64,000 nt of DNA from Prevotella sp. (lineage in GTDB: Bacteria > Bacteroidota > Bacteroidia > Bacteroidales > Bacteroidaceae), in NCBI GenBank assembly GCA_017471465.1, contig JAFUTI010000006.1, positions 62,001 to 126,000 on the forward strand, read 5' to 3'. The position numbers were made by a program, and so were the translations under genes. Position 1 is the first letter of the stretch. Every line of letters starts with the position of its first letter. This document shows positions 61,766 through 64,000 of this stretch, piece after piece. Under the pieces are notes generated by a model. That model saw only the letters and a list, made by a program, of their open reading frames with translations, made no database searches and was not told the DNA's origin.

Positions 61766-62875
61766 TTAGATACATTCGCCAAAAGCATAATCCCCAATAG
61801 AAATAGCGCTATTAGGAATATCAATAGATTCCAATGAAGAACACTGGTAAAAGGCATATTGTTTAATTAGATACAGAGAATTGCCCAATTGGGCTGTCTT
61901 CAAATTGGAGCATTTATAAAATGCATATTCTCCTATCGAAACCTGGCTATCATGTAAATCTATTGCTCCTAATGACGTACATTCATAGAACGCCTCCTTG
62001 CCGATACTCGTCAAGCCACTACCTAATTCAACTGTGCTAAGGTTTGTACATTGATAAAATTCGCCCTCTTCTATTGTTTTTACGCCATTGCCATACCTTA
62101 CTGTTTTAAGACTAGTTAATCCCTTGAAAGGTTTGGGTACTGTACAGACAATGTTCCTTCCAATATAGATTTCTGATAAAACCGGAGTTGATGATAAGTA
62201 GAATAGACCTTTATAACTTGCGCCAGAGGTCAATGAGGCATTATATCCTAATGTCAAGTCTTTGGTGCCATCCTCTAGAACCAACCGTGTTAGGCTGCAA
62301 CCCGTAAAAGCATCATCTTCTATATTCGATACACTTGCAGGAATTGAAACTTCTGTTATTTGGGTACATCCTTTAAATGCGCTATTTGATATTTTATAAG
62401 TTTTGGATGGAATGTGTATGGTCGTGAGACTTTCGCATCCTTCAAAAGAACTAACGCCAAATAAGCTAATCGTTTCAGGGAAATTTACTGCATTTAGGCT
62501 CTGACACCCGGAAAATGCTTGATTATCAATAGATGAAACCCCCTCTGGTATTATTACTTTGGTGATTGAGACGCAGTCTTTGAAAGCATTCTTACCAATT
62601 TTCGTAACTTTATATGTTAAGCCATTATATTCAACCTCAGAAGGTATGGTGATAGTTCCTTCTGTAGAAGTAGGAATCGCATTTGATGTAGGCTCAGTAC
62701 TAGAAGATGAACCCTTTGCTCCAACAGCAACCGCCTTATAATACGCGTCTTCATAAGTAATAAAAAATGTCATGAAAACACCTTCTTCAGTAGTTATCGC
62801 AAAAGTTCCATATTTTGTTCCCCATGAACCCAACACAAAAAACAATGATAATGTGAGCAGGCCTATTTTTTTCAT
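61766..62875 (-). CDS. N-terminal half of a split LRR surface protein (truncated)
   Basis: The 369-residue product has a signal peptide (MKKIGLLTLSLFFVLGSWG), a beta-rich region and nine or so LRR_5 repeats of 22-23 residues. It stops one codon after the junction (I-G-D-Y-A-F-G-E-C-I). The expected LRR end, cohesin-like domain and dockerin are missing and are found at 29265-31129. With the element at 31130-61776 removed, the two halves join in frame to give 987 residues. It could still be secreted as a short LRR protein. Confidence 0.85.
   Translation of the reverse strand: MKKIGLLTLSLFFVLGSWGTKYGTFAITTEEGVFMTFFITYEDAYYKAVAVGAKGSSSSTEPTSNAIPTSTEGTITIPSEVEYNGLTYKVTKIGKNAFKDCVSITKVIIPEGVSSIDNQAFSGCQSLNAVNFPETISLFGVSSFEGCESLTTIHIPSKTYKISNSAFKGCTQITEVSIPASVSNIEDDAFTGCSLTRLVLEDGTKDLTLGYNASLTSGASYKGLFYLSSTPVLSEIYIGRNIVCTVPKPFKGLTSLKTVRYGNGVKTIEEGEFYQCTNLSTVELGSGLTSIGKEAFYECTSLGAIDLHDSQVSIGEYAFYKCSNLKTAQLGNSLYLIKQYAFYQCSSLESIDIPNSAISIGDYAFGECI
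61772..61776. other. Right attachment core (attR) of the integrated element
   Basis: ACATT here repeats the pentamer at 31125-31129 (see there). On the coding strand it is part of G-A-A-T-G-T in the E-C codons of the gene. Confidence 0.6.
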
Positions 62876-62915
62876 CTTTTATTTTCTTTTTATATTCGAC
62901 AATTCTGGTTCTTTT

Positions 62916-64000
62916 TTATTTCGCCTTTGATTCTTTAACTTGTTGAATGATAAGAAGAACATCGGTAATATCGATAACACCGTCGTCATTCATATCAACA
63001 GCATAATCATAAAATGAGGAAGGAGTTTTTTTCAAAATATGACTAGCGGTGTCTATTGCATCCTTTTCATCGATGGCATCGTCTCCATTAGCATCACCCA
63101 TTTCTATATGCTCTTCAGCAAAGGTCACAGAAAGAGATAAATCTTCTTCTGGTTCGTCTATAAGAAGATAGTTGTTTTCCAATTCCGATATTACATCCTT
63201 ACCATTAAGTTTTATCTTTAGTATCTTATAATTAAAGTCTGGCTCCAATTTAATGGAGAAAGACTGGTATGGGTTAAATAAAATGTTTTCAGTGTTGTTG
63301 GAAACTGATGCAACATAGGCTTCGCAGCTGGCCGTGCCACCAGAATTAACCTTAAGGGACAATATGCCTACGGCCTTTATGTTAGGTATGCAACTCCATC
63401 CTGCATTGGAATACTTTGTTGCTGCACCTATAGGAATATACAAATAACAATTGTTGGGGACACCATAAAATACATTACTGCTTATGTTTATAGGCTCTTT
63501 CCAATGTACAACAATTTTCTCCAGTTTGTTATTGTAAAAAGCACAAGAAGATATACCTTTAACAGTATTCGGTATATCAATGTTTGACAACGACTGACAT
63601 TGATAAAAAGCATATGAGCCAATACTTTCCAAACCTGAAGCCAGCAGTATTTCTTTCAATGCATCACAGCCTGAAAACGACCTATTACCGATTGTTATTA
63701 ATGTTTCGGGTAATTTTACCGTTTCTAATTTATTACAATTATAAAAACAATAATCTCCAATGCGCTCAACACCATTTGGTATTTCAATATTTACAAGTTC
63801 TTCACCATTGTAGTACAAATGTCTGTCTTTATAATTCGAATTTGGTGTGTATAAAGGATTTCCTGGTGTTCCATTATAATCCGAAAAAGTGATTTGACAC
63901 CATTTGCCTATGTCTACAATGTGAATTTCGGATAAATTCTGCAAATTTGACAACGCAGCTTCTCCTATTGTTCCAACCGAGCCTTCAAAAAAGATTTTTT
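62916..64000 (-). CDS. LRR-dockerin surface protein, 5' part outside window
   Basis: The frame is open to the window edge, so the start is beyond 64000 and only the last 361 codons are seen. It has LRR_5 repeats (VERIGDYCFYNCNKLETVKLP, IGNRSFSGCDALKEI, IGSYAFYQCQSLSNIDIP), a beta-rich part, and a C-terminal dockerin pair (GDANGDDAIDEKDAIDTA and VDMNDDGVIDITDVLLII). It lies 40 bases upstream of the split LRR gene and is organised in the same way, so the two are tandem paralogues in one operon. Confidence 0.85.
   Translation of the reverse strand, partial: KIFFEGSVGTIGEAALSNLQNLSEIHIVDIGKWCQITFSDYNGTPGNPLYTPNSNYKDRHLYYNGEELVNIEIPNGVERIGDYCFYNCNKLETVKLPETLITIGNRSFSGCDALKEILLASGLESIGSYAFYQCQSLSNIDIPNTVKGISSCAFYNNKLEKIVVHWKEPINISSNVFYGVPNNCYLYIPIGAATKYSNAGWSCIPNIKAVGILSLKVNSGGTASCEAYVASVSNNTENILFNPYQSFSIKLEPDFNYKILKIKLNGKDVISELENNYLLIDEPEEDLSLSVTFAEEHIEMGDANGDDAIDEKDAIDTASHILKKTPSSFYDYAVDMNDDGVIDITDVLLIIQQVKESKAK

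Larger units (their letters stand above)
31130..61776. mobile_element. 30.6-kb integrative mobilizable element carrying an efflux/signalling cargo
   Basis: The borders are set by the two halves of the interrupted LRR gene and a 5-bp repeat. The right end holds a four-HTH protein, tyrosine integrase, ParA, relaxase and accessory genes, all on the minus strand; the left 21 kb is cargo on the plus strand. No VirB4, TraG/VirD4 or other mating-pore gene is seen, so transfer would need a helper element. No terminal inverted repeats are seen at the ends, as expected for a tyrosine recombinase. The alternative, that the two LRR halves are unrelated fragments, is less likely because rejoining gives exact frame and repeat spacing. 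Confidence 0.75.

Overview
The window comes from a member of the Bacteroidales, most likely Prevotella/Segatella or a close relative. The signs are promoters of the TTTG-N19-TAnnTTTG type, BspA-like leucine-rich-repeat (LRR) surface proteins, BACON-domain lipoproteins, C-terminal sorting tails of the type IX secretion kind, a GH3-family enzyme, and a Bacteroidetes-type mobilization module. No rRNA, tRNA, CRISPR array or complete insertion sequence was seen. Functions are assigned by reading motifs only; no database search was possible.

Left part (1-31 kb), mostly on the minus strand. A Dna2-like nuclease-helicase is cut by the window edge, followed on the plus strand by an aldo/keto reductase with a bidirectional terminator. 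An eight-gene, tightly packed operon (12873 down to 3629) then combines three FHA proteins, two membrane-anchored Ser/Thr kinases, a membrane-anchored PP2C phosphatase, a trans-membrane FHA-trypsin protease and two exported proteins. It reads as an inside-to-outside phospho-signalling pathway that ends in a periplasmic protease. Next come a GH3/lipoprotein/DUF3108 operon and an operon for secreted proteins (BACON lipoprotein, M6 protease, four-BACON lipoprotein, 1276-residue LRR protein) driven by a strong promoter with a long leader. A 1.3-kb non-coding stretch (25546-26859) is rich in 21-bp repeats and hairpins. An Rpn-type nuclease gene, a 55-residue peptide gene and a cohesin-like secreted protein follow.

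Middle and right (31-62 kb). A 30.6-kb integrated mobilizable element (about 31130-61776) appears to split one LRR-dockerin gene in two. Its N-terminal half lies at 61766-62875 and its C-terminal half at 29265-31129. Rejoining them at a 5-bp direct repeat (ACATT) restores an open frame of 987 codons and the exact 23-residue LRR spacing. The right end of the element carries integrase, a four-HTH protein, ParA and partner, relaxase and accessory mobilization genes, but no type IV secretion genes. The cargo is an efflux system: three pairs of FtsX/MacB-type permeases, one ATPase, TolC and HlyD, then three exported thioredoxin-fold proteins, a DUF4143 ATPase, and a sigma-54 response regulator with its histidine kinase. 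Upstream of the first permease lie a near-consensus sigma-54 promoter (31444-31459) and two palindromic sites that look like the regulator's enhancer, so element-borne sensing, regulation and export probably form one circuit.

Far right (62.9-64 kb). A second LRR-dockerin gene runs off the window edge, which shows that the element landed inside a surface-protein locus.
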